A stretch of DNA of 5,869 bases from Microbacteriaceae bacterium UBA6152 (GCA_002423075.1 DIUS01000002.1:8353-14221), one strand, 5' to 3'; counted from the stretch's first letter, positions 1-5,507 are shown. Made by a program: numbers and translations. The notes: generated by a model from the letters alone, not told the origin.

Positions 1-588
1 GACGACTTCGACTCGGCCGGCCGCTGGCTCGAGGCCGACCTCGACATCGACGGCACGACCCTCACGGTCGTCAGCTGCTACGTGCACTCCGGCGAGGTCG
101 ACACCCCCAAGCAGGTCGAGAAGTACACGTTCTTGGAGGCGATGACCGAGCGGCTGCCGTTGCTCGCCGCACACTCGCCGTACGCGCTCGTCGTCGGCGA
201 CCTCAACGTCGGCCACCGCGAGCTCGACATCAAAAACTGGAAGGGCAACCGCAAGAACGCGGGCTTTTTGCTCGAAGAACGCGCCTACTTCGACCGCTTC
301 TTCGGCCCTGTGGATGCTGACGTCGAGTGCGTCGACGGCGTCACGCGACCCGGCCTCGGGTGGGTCGACGTCGGCCGCGTGCATGCCGGCGAGGTGCCCG
401 GCCCCTACACGTGGTGGTCGCAACGCGGACAGGCCTTCGACACCGATACCGGCTGGCGCATCGACTACCACGTGGCGACGCCCGCCCTCGCGGCGACCGT
501 GCAGTCGTACACCGTTGACCGCGCGCCCTCGTGGGACACGCGCTGGAGCGACCACGCACCCGTGGTGGTGGATTATCTGTTGCCGTAG
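1..588 (+). CDS. xth: Exodeoxyribonuclease III / AP endonuclease, C-terminal part (5' end outside window)
   Basis: Frame 1 is open from the first base to TAG at 586-588, giving the last 195 codons of a protein usually around 260-280 residues. It belongs to the exonuclease-endonuclease-phosphatase fold, family exodeoxyribonuclease III, a metal-dependent enzyme that cuts DNA at abasic sites and removes 3' nucleotides or blocked 3' ends during base excision repair in the cytoplasm. Visible family motifs are GDLNVGHRELDIKNWKGN (catalytic Asp and Asn in GDLN; Asp at about codon 67 of the window), the block WWSQRGQAFDTDTGWRIDYHVATP, and the C-terminal SDHAPVVVDY carrying the catalytic Asp-His pair. 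No truncation or lesion is seen in this part. A stem-loop follows the stop. The family assignment is firm; the start codon cannot be judged. Confidence 0.95.
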   Translation, partial: DDFDSAGRWLEADLDIDGTTLTVVSCYVHSGEVDTPKQVEKYTFLEAMTERLPLLAAHSPYALVVGDLNVGHRELDIKNWKGNRKNAGFLLEERAYFDRFFGPVDADVECVDGVTRPGLGWVDVGRVHAGEVPGPYTWWSQRGQAFDTDTGWRIDYHVATPALAATVQSYTVDRAPSWDTRWSDHAPVVVDYLLP

Positions 589-598
589 TTGTCGTCGA

Positions 599-621
599 CC
601 GACGAGGCGCAGCCTCGTCGG
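599..621 (+). terminator. Stem-loop after xth, probable terminator
   Basis: CCGACGAGGC (599-608) pairs perfectly with GCCTCGTCGG (612-621) around a 3-base GCA loop, ten bases after the xth stop. The 10-bp GC-rich stem is very stable. No T-run follows, so it is not a textbook intrinsic terminator, but actinobacterial terminators often lack one. Being a perfect inverted repeat, it could act on either strand. Confidence 0.6.
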
Positions 622-666
622 CGCTGGCGTCGCACGATCGCGATGCGATCGCCAAAGCTCCAGCGC
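621..666 (+). other. Nested stem-loop in the trpS leader
   Basis: GCGCTGG (621-627) is complementary to CCAGCGC (660-666). Inside it, CGATCGC (635-641) pairs with GCGATCG (645-651) around a GAT loop. The two 7-bp stems stack into one long interrupted hairpin directly after the terminator-like stem-loop and 18 bases before the trpS start. No T-box sequence and no short leader peptide with Trp codons was found, so this does not match a known trpS control element. It may be part of a terminator, an mRNA-stability structure, or chance in GC-rich sequence. Confidence 0.4.
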
Positions 667-684
667 GCCTGGAAGAATCTCCCC

Positions 685-1689
685 ATGAGTCTTCCCCGCC
701 TGTTCTCGGGCATGCAGCCCAGTGCCGCCAGCCTGCACCTCGGCAACTACGCCGGTGCCCTGCTGCAGTGGCGCGACATGCAGGCGACCCACGACGCAGT
801 GTTCTGCGTCGTCGACCTGCACGCCATCACCGTGCCGCAAGACCCCGTAGCCCTGCGCGAGCAGACTCGCCGCACGGCCGCGCAGTACATCGCCGCGGGC
901 ATCGACCCCGAGAACTCGACGCTCTTCGTGCAGTCGCACGTCAGCGCGCACGCCCAGCTCGCCTGGGTGCTCAACACCATCACGGGGTTCGGCGAGGCGT
1001 CGCGCATGACCCAGTTCAAAGACAAGTCGGCGAAGGGCGGGGCCGATGCCGCGTCGGTCGGGCTGTTCACCTACCCGATTCTGCAGGCGGCCGACATCTT
1101 GCTCTACGACGCTGTCGTCGTGCCGGTCGGCGAAGACCAGCGGCAGCACATCGAGCTCACGCGCGATCTCGCCGCGCGCTTCAACGCGCGCTTCGGCGAC
1201 ACCCTCGTGGTGCCCGAGGTGCGCATCCTGAAAGAGACCGCGAAGATCTACGACCTGCAGAACCCGGGGTCGAAGATGTCGAAGTCGGGCGAGAGCCCCG
1301 CGGGCATCCTGTGGCTCATGGACGAGCCGAAGGTGCTCGAGAAGAAGGTCAAGTCGGCGGTGACCGACTCGTCGGGTCTCGTCGCGTACGACCCGGCCTC
1401 GAAGCCGGGAGTGTCGAACCTGCTGTCGATTCTTGCGCTGCTGACCGGCGAGACGACGGATGCTCTCGTCGGCACTTTCGATGGCCTGCAGTACGGCGCG
1501 CTCAAGACCGCGGTCGCCGAGGCCGTGGTTGCCGCGTTCTCGCCGATCCGCGAGCGCACCCTGGAGCTGCTCGACGACCCCGCCGAGCTCGACCGGCTGC
1601 TCGCGATCAACGCAGAGCGGGCATCCGTCATCGCTGATGCGACGCTTGCGCGCGTCTACGACGCGCTCGGGTTCTTACCCCGCGCGTGA
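685..1689 (+). CDS. trpS: Tryptophanyl-tRNA synthetase
   Basis: Encodes 334 residues, the usual size of bacterial TrpRS, a class Ic aminoacyl-tRNA synthetase that charges tRNA-Trp with tryptophan using ATP in the cytoplasm. The N-terminus MSLPRLFSGMQPSAASLHLGNY carries the HIGH-like signature (LHLGN, residues 17-21). MTQFKDKS lies at 108-115, GEDQRQHIELTRDLAARFN at about 149-167, and the KMSKS loop exactly as KMSKS at 197-201. The ATG at 685 is chosen because it starts the conserved SGMQPS...LHLGNYAGAL block at the normal distance and has a purine-rich GGAAGA at 671-676. The frame stays open upstream but shows no family similarity there. The gene is separated from xth by 96 bases with two stem-loops, and its stop overlaps the start of the next gene. 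It looks intact. Confidence 0.97.
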   Translation: MSLPRLFSGMQPSAASLHLGNYAGALLQWRDMQATHDAVFCVVDLHAITVPQDPVALREQTRRTAAQYIAAGIDPENSTLFVQSHVSAHAQLAWVLNTITGFGEASRMTQFKDKSAKGGADAASVGLFTYPILQAADILLYDAVVVPVGEDQRQHIELTRDLAARFNARFGDTLVVPEVRILKETAKIYDLQNPGSKMSKSGESPAGILWLMDEPKVLEKKVKSAVTDSSGLVAYDPASKPGVSNLLSILALLTGETTDALVGTFDGLQYGALKTAVAEAVVAAFSPIRERTLELLDDPAELDRLLAINAERASVIADATLARVYDALGFLPRA

Positions 1690-2255
1690 TGGAGCCCGTC
1701 ACCCTGCGAACGGCGCGGTTCGTGCTGTCGCCTCCGCGCGAGGACGATATTGATGCGGTGTTCGCGGCATGCCAAGACGCCGAGCTGCAGCGCTACACCA
1801 CGGTGCCGGTGCCCTACTCGGCCGACGACGCCGCCGCCTTCGTCGGCGAGTTCGTGCCGCAGGCGTGGCGCGACGGCACCGAGCATGTCTTCGGCATCCG
1901 CCGTGACGTCGATGCTCCCCTCATGGGCGTCGTCTCGTGGCAACGCGCACGTGGGGCGGTCGGCTACTGGCTCGACGCCCAGCACCGCGGCCGAGGTGTC
2001 ATGACCGAGGCAGTGCGGGGCCTGCTCGACTGGATCTTCGCGCACGACGACGTCGAACTGCTGCGGTGGGAGTGCTACACGGGCAACGTCGGTTCGGCCA
2101 CTGTCGCTCAGCGAGTGGGGTTCCGCTGGAAGGGCGAAGGTCTCTGCTCGGTGGTCGATCGCGAAGGCGCACACCCCTGGGGCTGGCTCGGCGAACTGCG
2201 CCGCGACGACCACGGAACGGTGCAGCTACGCTCCGAGTGGCCGGTGCTGGCGTGA
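1689..2255 (+). CDS. GNAT-family N-acetyltransferase, RimJ/RimL-like
   Basis: Encodes 188 residues forming a single Gcn5-related acetyltransferase domain of the RimJ/RimL type, which moves an acetyl group from acetyl-CoA to an amine; the family includes enzymes acting on protein N-termini, antibiotics and small metabolites. The start (VTLRTARFVLSPPREDD) is the typical beta-1 opening. The acetyl-CoA pyrophosphate loop is HRGRGVMTEAV at 99-109, preceded by GYWLDA. The second conserved block is GNVGSATVAQRVGFRWKG at 132-149. The substrate cannot be predicted. ATG at 1689 shares its A with the trpS stop (TGATG), and a GTG in the same frame lies three bases earlier. With no Shine-Dalgarno sequence visible, translation is probably coupled to trpS. 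There is no known functional tie to TrpRS. Confidence 0.88.
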   Translation: MEPVTLRTARFVLSPPREDDIDAVFAACQDAELQRYTTVPVPYSADDAAAFVGEFVPQAWRDGTEHVFGIRRDVDAPLMGVVSWQRARGAVGYWLDAQHRGRGVMTEAVRGLLDWIFAHDDVELLRWECYTGNVGSATVAQRVGFRWKGEGLCSVVDREGAHPWGWLGELRRDDHGTVQLRSEWPVLA

Positions 2256-2271
2256 GCTCGCCGGCGAGCTC
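2254..2271. repeat. 18-bp perfect palindrome at the GNAT stop
   Basis: GAGCTCGCCGGCGAGCTC equals its own reverse complement over all 18 bases. It begins on the second base of the GNAT stop codon and ends where recognisable HAD-hydrolase sequence begins. It holds the 7-base word GAGCTCG twice in direct orientation (2254-2260 and 2266-2272). It may be a scar or hot spot of the deletion that removed the HAD N-terminus, or a small stem at the end of the trpS-GNAT transcript. Confidence 0.6.
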
Positions 2272-2739
2272 GACTATCTCGGGCACGGTGTCGCCCGGGC
2301 TCGCGACCTCTGCGCCGAGCACGGTGTGACACTCGACGAGACAGCGGCCCTCGCCTGGTTCGACGACTACTTGCTCAGGTACCGCGAGTCATGGGCACTC
2401 TTTGACGACGTGCTGCCCGCACTCGACGCAATGGAGCGAGCGGTGCCGGGCATCTGGTTCGGCATCATCACCCATGACGATCTCGGTGTCACGAAGCCCG
2501 ACCCGCGCATCTTCCACGCTGCGGCCGCGCCGTTCGGCGTCGCGCCGACGCGATGCACATACGTGGGCGATCGCGTGCGCACCAACGCCGCGGGCGCGCA
2601 CCACGCACGCATGCTCGGCATCTGGCTCGATCGCGGCGCAGCCCGCAACACCATCACCGACACGGCCGAGGGGACGGTAGCCGATGTGCCCGCCGAGGTG
2701 CCCTGCGTCACCCGTCTATTCGCCCTGCCCGCACATCTC
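2266..2739 (+). pseudogene. Remnant of a HAD-superfamily hydrolase (YjjG-like phosphatase type)
   Basis: Frame 1 reads a recognisable but damaged HAD hydrolase. The cap helix region is present (ELDYLGHGVARARDLCAEHG followed by AWFDDYLLRYRESWALFDDVLPALDAME). It then runs through motif II (GIITH, normally IITNG) straight into DLGVTKPDPRIF with motif III Lys, and YVGDRVRTNAAGA of motif IV. Missing are the whole N-terminus with the DxD nucleophile (normally FDLDGTL) and about 25-30 residues between motifs II and III. The second acidic residue of motif IV appears as Asn (RTN). Family similarity ends near RLFALPAHL at about 2739. The frame then stays open to 2937, running antisense to the next gene. 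The first in-frame start is GTG at 2326. A GTG at 2252 overlapping the GNAT stop may be the original start, now out of frame. An active phosphatase is very unlikely. Confidence 0.8.
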
Positions 2740-2753
2740 GGCCGCTGGGCTCG

Positions 2754-2767
2754 AGCGGGCACCCGCT
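2754..2767. other. Small GC stem-loop after the HAD remnant
   Basis: AGCGG (2754-2758) and CCGCT (2763-2767) pair around a 4-base loop. It sits just after the natural end of HAD similarity and before the first repeat module. There is no T-run. It could be a leftover terminator of the HAD gene, but a stem this short is expected by chance in such GC-rich DNA. Confidence 0.25.
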
Positions 2768-2782
2768 GTGTGTATCAAGCCT

Positions 2783-2857
2783 TTCGCAACTCAGGTCGTG
2801 CCGCGTGGCGTGCTGCGTTACATACGCACCTGCGGTCTCTCAGCCTGAGTTACGAAC
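2783..2857. repeat. 75-bp palindromic repeat module A, overlapping the 3' end of the DUF559 gene
   Basis: The ends TTCGCAACTCAGG (2783-2795) and CCTGAGTTACGAA (2844-2856) are inverted copies with one mismatch. Inside, CCGC (2801-2804) can pair with GCGG (2832-2835) and TGCGT (2814-2818) with ACGCA (2824-2828) around a TACAT loop. All three stems share nearly one centre, so the module can fold as a long imperfect hairpin. Its right 19 bases (2839-2857) match 18 of 19 bases of module B. The one difference creates the TAA stop of the - strand gene. Confidence 0.8.
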
Positions 2858-3752
2858 GCCGATGTCGACGGGCCGCGCGCACTGAACGACTTGTCCTCAC
2901 GGCGCTCGCAACCGCAGCGACCACGACCTGCCGTTGATTCACGGCCTGGTGGTAGCTCACACGCACGACCACATAACCCAGGCGACTCAATTCGAGATCG
3001 CGTCGATAGTCTTCGGCCCGCTGCTCCGGAGTCGAATGCCACTTCTCGCTGTTGACCTCGACGACTACCCGGGTTCCCACGAGCAGGTCGACCCTTCCGA
3101 CGCCCGCGATGCTGGCCTGCGGCGTCACCCGAAAGCCGGCGTCTTGCAGCGCGAGCCGTACGAGTGACTCCGTGCCCGAACCCGCCCGACCGTCGGCCTG
3201 GCGCACCCACGTTCGCCTTCCGGCTGGCACGACCTCTTCGAGTGCGGTCAGTTCATGTGGACCGACCGCACCGGTCTGCAGAGCACTGTCGAGCACCGCG
3301 ATGGCGTACTCGCGGGGCAGGCACCCCAAGCACTGCGCGACCGCGTCGAACCGGCCGACACGCCAGGATTCGGCTGAACGCGGGTCATGCAGCGGGTGCC
3401 AATGAGTGCGCAGACGGGAACGGTCGGCGTGGGCAAGCGCCACACGACGACTGTCTGGACTCCGGAGACGCGAGGCCTGGCGCGGCAGCCACACCTCAGT
3501 CACGCGCTGCTCAGGCACCCACAGTCCCCAACTCTCTGCGGCCGTCGTGCAAGCGGCGAGACCTCCCACGCGGAGCGCGCGGACGATATGTCGAGGGGTG
3601 CTGGCGGGGCAGTACACCCCGCGGCGCGCCCTGATGATGATGTCTGCGTGCACGGCCGCAGCGATGGCACGAGGCCGCACTCCGAGTGCGAGCAGTTCGC
3701 GCCGAGTGAGGCTTGCTGTCGAACGGACGGAAAACGCGGTGAGGGCATCCAT
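2850..3752 (-). CDS. AbiEi-like winged-helix plus DUF559 (PD-(D/E)XK nuclease-like) protein
   Basis: Encodes 300 residues in two parts. Residues 1 to about 90 read as the winged-helix domain of type IV AbiEi antitoxin-like proteins (TRRELLALGVRPRAI, then IIIRARRGVYCP, then AACTTAAESWGLW). The C-terminal part from about 190 is a DUF559/Vsr-like restriction-endonuclease fold: GTES (Glu195), GRVDLLVG (Asp222), VVEVNSEKWHS (Glu232, Asn234, His239), then RAEDYRRDLELSRLGYVVVRVSYHQ. The family often has EvD where this has EVN. Such proteins are common and uncharacterised in actinobacteria; DNA binding and cleavage are inferred. No AbiEii-type toxin lies nearby, so a toxin-antitoxin role is unsupported. 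ATG at 3752 fits the domain start, but no Shine-Dalgarno is visible, so it may be leaderless. An in-frame ATG at 3857, inside module B, would add 35 unconserved-looking residues. The stop lies inside module A. Confidence 0.82.
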   Translation of the reverse strand: MDALTAFSVRSTASLTRRELLALGVRPRAIAAAVHADIIIRARRGVYCPASTPRHIVRALRVGGLAACTTAAESWGLWVPEQRVTEVWLPRQASRLRSPDSRRVALAHADRSRLRTHWHPLHDPRSAESWRVGRFDAVAQCLGCLPREYAIAVLDSALQTGAVGPHELTALEEVVPAGRRTWVRQADGRAGSGTESLVRLALQDAGFRVTPQASIAGVGRVDLLVGTRVVVEVNSEKWHSTPEQRAEDYRRDLELSRLGYVVVRVSYHQAVNQRQVVVAAVASAVRTSRSVRAARRHRRS

Positions 3753-3844
3753 CGCAGCACTGTGCACGGTTCGCGCGCGTCGAGAAGCGCCTCTGCACGA
3801 CTGGAGTACTCCCGCGCAATTCAGGTTCACTGTGACGGAGTGCC
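3753..3844 (-). promoter_or_regulatory. Probable promoter region of the DUF559 gene
   Basis: This stretch separates the preferred start from module B. It holds the 10-bp palindrome GGAGTACTCC at 3803-3812 and two direct copies of CACTGTG, at 3758-3764 and 3828-3834. No convincing -35/-10 pair was found. If the ATG at 3857 were used, this stretch would be coding. The repeats could be operator sites for the winged-helix protein, but 7-base repeats may arise by chance. Confidence 0.25.
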
Positions 3845-3920
3845 GTTCGCAACTCATGCTGGCAGGGCCGAAGGGCGGCGAGAAGAGATCACATCTGGCC
3901 GCTCAGCCTGAGTTGCGAAC
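3845..3920. repeat. Palindromic repeat module B, upstream of the DUF559 gene
   Basis: The ends GTTCGCAACTCA (3845-3856) and TGAGTTGCGAAC (3909-3920) are perfect 12-bp inverted repeats. Inside, GGCC at 3866-3869 can pair with GGCC at 3897-3900 about the same centre, and AGAT (3886-3889) with ATCT (3893-3896). Counted from 3846 to 3920 it is 75 bases long, exactly as module A. The left 11 bases are identical to module A and the right 19 agree at 18. The interior agrees at only about 17 of 43 positions. Confidence 0.8.
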
Positions 3921-3944
3921 AGACACTCACGCAGAAGTCGCCGT

Positions 3945-3980
3945 GCCCGACGCGGGCGGGCCGGGCGGGCCGGGTCGGGC
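3945..3980 (-). terminator. Possible terminator structure after glpK
   Basis: GCCCGAC (3945-3951) and GTCGGGC (3974-3980) form a 7-bp inverted repeat with a 22-base G/C-only loop, starting 7 bases past the glpK stop in the direction of glpK transcription. A smaller alternative is GCCCG-ACG-CGGGC at 3945-3957. No T-run follows. It could end glpK transcripts, possibly together with the G-quadruplex motif in its loop. Confidence 0.4.
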
Positions 3981-3981
3981 C
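3954..3981 (+). repeat. Tandem GGGCGGGCC repeat with G-quadruplex potential
   Basis: The 9-base unit GGGCGGGCC occurs at 3954-3962 and 3963-3971, followed by a third copy with one extra T (3972-3981). This gives six GGG runs on the + strand with loops of only 1-2 bases, which fully meets the usual G-quadruplex pattern. The G-rich strand is the template strand for glpK. It lies 5 bases beyond the glpK stop. Confidence 0.75.
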
Positions 3982-3986
3982 GCAGA

Positions 3987-5501
3987 TCAGCGGGTGTCGT
4001 CGTCGACCCAGTCGAACGTGCGAGTAACCGCCTTCTTCCAGACGCGCAGACGGCGGTCGCGCTCGTCATCGGCCATCGCCGGCTCCCAGCGACGGTCTTC
4101 GCCCCACAGTTCGCGCAGCTCGTCGCGCGACGACCAGAAGCCGACGGCCAGCCCTGCGGCATAGGCCGCTCCGAGGGCCGTCGTCTCGATGATGCGCGGC
4201 CGCACGACCGGAATACCGAGGATGTCGGCTTGAAACTGCATGAGCAGATCGTTGGCCGTCATGCCGCCGTCGACGCGCAGCTCGCTGATCGGCACGGGAA
4301 TCGCGGCCTGCGCCACGTCGAAGACCTCGCGCGACTGGAAGGCCGTCGACTCGAGGGCGGCGCGGGCCAGGTGCGCGCGCGTGATGAACCGGGTGAGTCC
4401 GACGATGGCGCCGCGAGCATCCGGTCGCCAGTAGGGGGCGAACAGGCCGCTGAAAGCCGGCACGATGACAGCCCCGCCCGAATCCTCGACCGAGGCGGCG
4501 AGCGTCTCGACCTCGGCCGACGACGAGAGCAGCTGCAGGTTGTCGCGCAGCCATTGCACAAGCGAGCCGGTCACGGCGACCGAGCCTTCGAGGGCGTAGC
4601 GGGCAGGCTCGTCACCGACCCGGTAGGCCACGGTCGTGAGCAGTCCGTGCTCGGAGGCGACGCGCTCTTCCCCTGTGTTCACGATCAAGAAGTTGCCTGT
4701 GCCGTAGGTGTTCTTCGACTCGCCCGCGTCGAAGGCCGCCTGCCCGAAGGTGGCGGCTTGCTGATCGCCCAGGATGCCCCCAATGGGCACCTCGCGCAGC
4801 AGCGAGCTCGACCGCGCAACCCCGTAGACCTCTGACGACGACCGCACCTCGGGCATCATCGAGCGCGGCACGCCGAAGGCGGCGAGCAACGAGTCATCCC
4901 AGTCGAGCGTCTCGAGGTTCATGAGCAGTGTGCGCGAGGCGTTGGTGACATCGGTGGCGTGCACGCCGCCGTCGACCCCGCCCGTGAGGTTCCAGAGCAG
5001 CCAGGTGTCGATCGTGCCGAAGGCGAGCTCGCCCGATTCGGCGCGAGCGCGGGCGCCGTCGACGTTGTCGAGAATCCACGCGATCTTGGTGGCGCTGAAG
5101 TAGGTGGCGAGCGGCAGGCCCGTGATGCCGGCGAACCGGCGCACTCCCCCGTCGGCCGCGAGTGTGTCGACGAGCGGCTGGGTACGGGTGTCTTGCCACA
5201 CGATCGCGTTGTAGACGGGGTCGCCGGTGGCGCGATCCCAGACGACCGCCGTCTCACGCTGGTTGGTGATGCCGATCGCAGCGACGTCGTGTCGGGTGAG
5301 CCCGGCCTTGCCGAGCGCCATGCCGATGACCTCTTGCGTGTTGATCCAGATCTCGTGGGCGTCGTGCTCGACCCATCCCGCTTTCGGAAAGATCTGCTCA
5401 TGCGGGTGCTGCCCGACCGAGATGATCGCGCCGGCGTGATCGACGACCACGGCGCGTGTGCTCGTGGTGCCCTGGTCGATGGCGATGATGTGGGTGGTCA
5501 C
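3987..5501 (-). CDS. glpK: Glycerol kinase
   Basis: Encodes 504 residues, the normal length for GlpK, an FGGY-family kinase that phosphorylates glycerol to sn-glycerol 3-phosphate with ATP in the cytoplasm, the first step of glycerol use. The first ATP-site motif is AIDQGTTSTRA (residues 7-17). Glycerol-binding residues are visible as Arg82-Glu83 (NQRET), Tyr134 (LATYFSATKIAWIL) and Asp246-Gln247 (GDQQAATFG). The C-terminal FGGY block is ELRVDGGMTANDLLMQFQAD (407-426), followed by ETTALGAAYAAG. The GTG at 5501 is chosen because it begins the conserved TTHIIAIDQGTT and has AGGAG six bases upstream. Where E. coli GlpK has its glycine-rich loop for fructose-1,6-bisphosphate, this protein has ARSSSLLRE (about 229-237), so that inhibition is probably absent. 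No glpF or glpD is in the window. Confidence 0.97.
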   Translation of the reverse strand: MTTHIIAIDQGTTSTRAVVVDHAGAIISVGQHPHEQIFPKAGWVEHDAHEIWINTQEVIGMALGKAGLTRHDVAAIGITNQRETAVVWDRATGDPVYNAIVWQDTRTQPLVDTLAADGGVRRFAGITGLPLATYFSATKIAWILDNVDGARARAESGELAFGTIDTWLLWNLTGGVDGGVHATDVTNASRTLLMNLETLDWDDSLLAAFGVPRSMMPEVRSSSEVYGVARSSSLLREVPIGGILGDQQAATFGQAAFDAGESKNTYGTGNFLIVNTGEERVASEHGLLTTVAYRVGDEPARYALEGSVAVTGSLVQWLRDNLQLLSSSAEVETLAASVEDSGGAVIVPAFSGLFAPYWRPDARGAIVGLTRFITRAHLARAALESTAFQSREVFDVAQAAIPVPISELRVDGGMTANDLLMQFQADILGIPVVRPRIIETTALGAAYAAGLAVGFWSSRDELRELWGEDRRWEPAMADDERDRRLRVWKKAVTRTFDWVDDDTR

Positions 5502-5507
5502 GAATGG

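Larger units (their letters stand above)
2783..3919. mobile_element. Candidate repeat-bounded unit carrying a DUF559 nuclease-like gene
   Basis: A perfect 13-bp inverted repeat bounds this 1137-bp stretch: TTCGCAACTCAGG at 2783-2795 and its reverse complement CCTGAGTTGCGAA at 3907-3919. Two further inverted copies lie inside, next to the gene (2844-2857 and 3845-3856). The only gene inside is the AbiEi/DUF559 protein on the - strand. The unit sits between a decayed HAD gene and glpK. No transposase, no recombinase and no clear target-site duplication were found, so movement is an inference from the repeat geometry and the nuclease-like domain. The alternative is that the repeats are regulatory sites of the enclosed gene. 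Confidence 0.4.

Noticed and set aside
589..684. T-box or tryptophan attenuator ahead of trpS
   Set aside because: There is no T-box core sequence, no leader peptide with Trp codons, and no terminator with a T-run just before the start.
531..1637. Long + strand open frame overlapping trpS
   Set aside because: It is an alternative frame of trpS, with an Arg/Ala-rich composition typical of shadow frames in GC-rich DNA. The trpS frame has unmistakable family motifs.
1656..2213. 185-codon open frame antisense to the GNAT gene
   Set aside because: It lies fully antisense to a well-supported GNAT domain and its product shows no recognisable motif.
2850..3752. Complete type IV toxin-antitoxin system
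   Set aside because: Only the AbiEi-like winged helix is present. No nucleotidyltransferase-type AbiEii toxin is encoded on either side, and the C-terminus is a nuclease-like domain instead.
3753..3857. Longer DUF559 protein starting at ATG 3857
   Set aside because: The extra 35 residues look unlike the family's usual N-terminus, and no ribosome binding site precedes that ATG. It is kept as an alternative because neither start has a Shine-Dalgarno sequence.
2783..3920. CRISPR array or ordinary insertion sequence
   Set aside because: The repeats are four, in alternating orientation and unevenly spaced, with a gene between them. No transposase, cas gene or target-site duplication was seen.
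3406..4164. 252-codon + strand open frame across the repeat region
   Set aside because: It runs antisense to the DUF559 gene and the glpK 3' end, has shadow-frame composition, and crosses the module B repeats.
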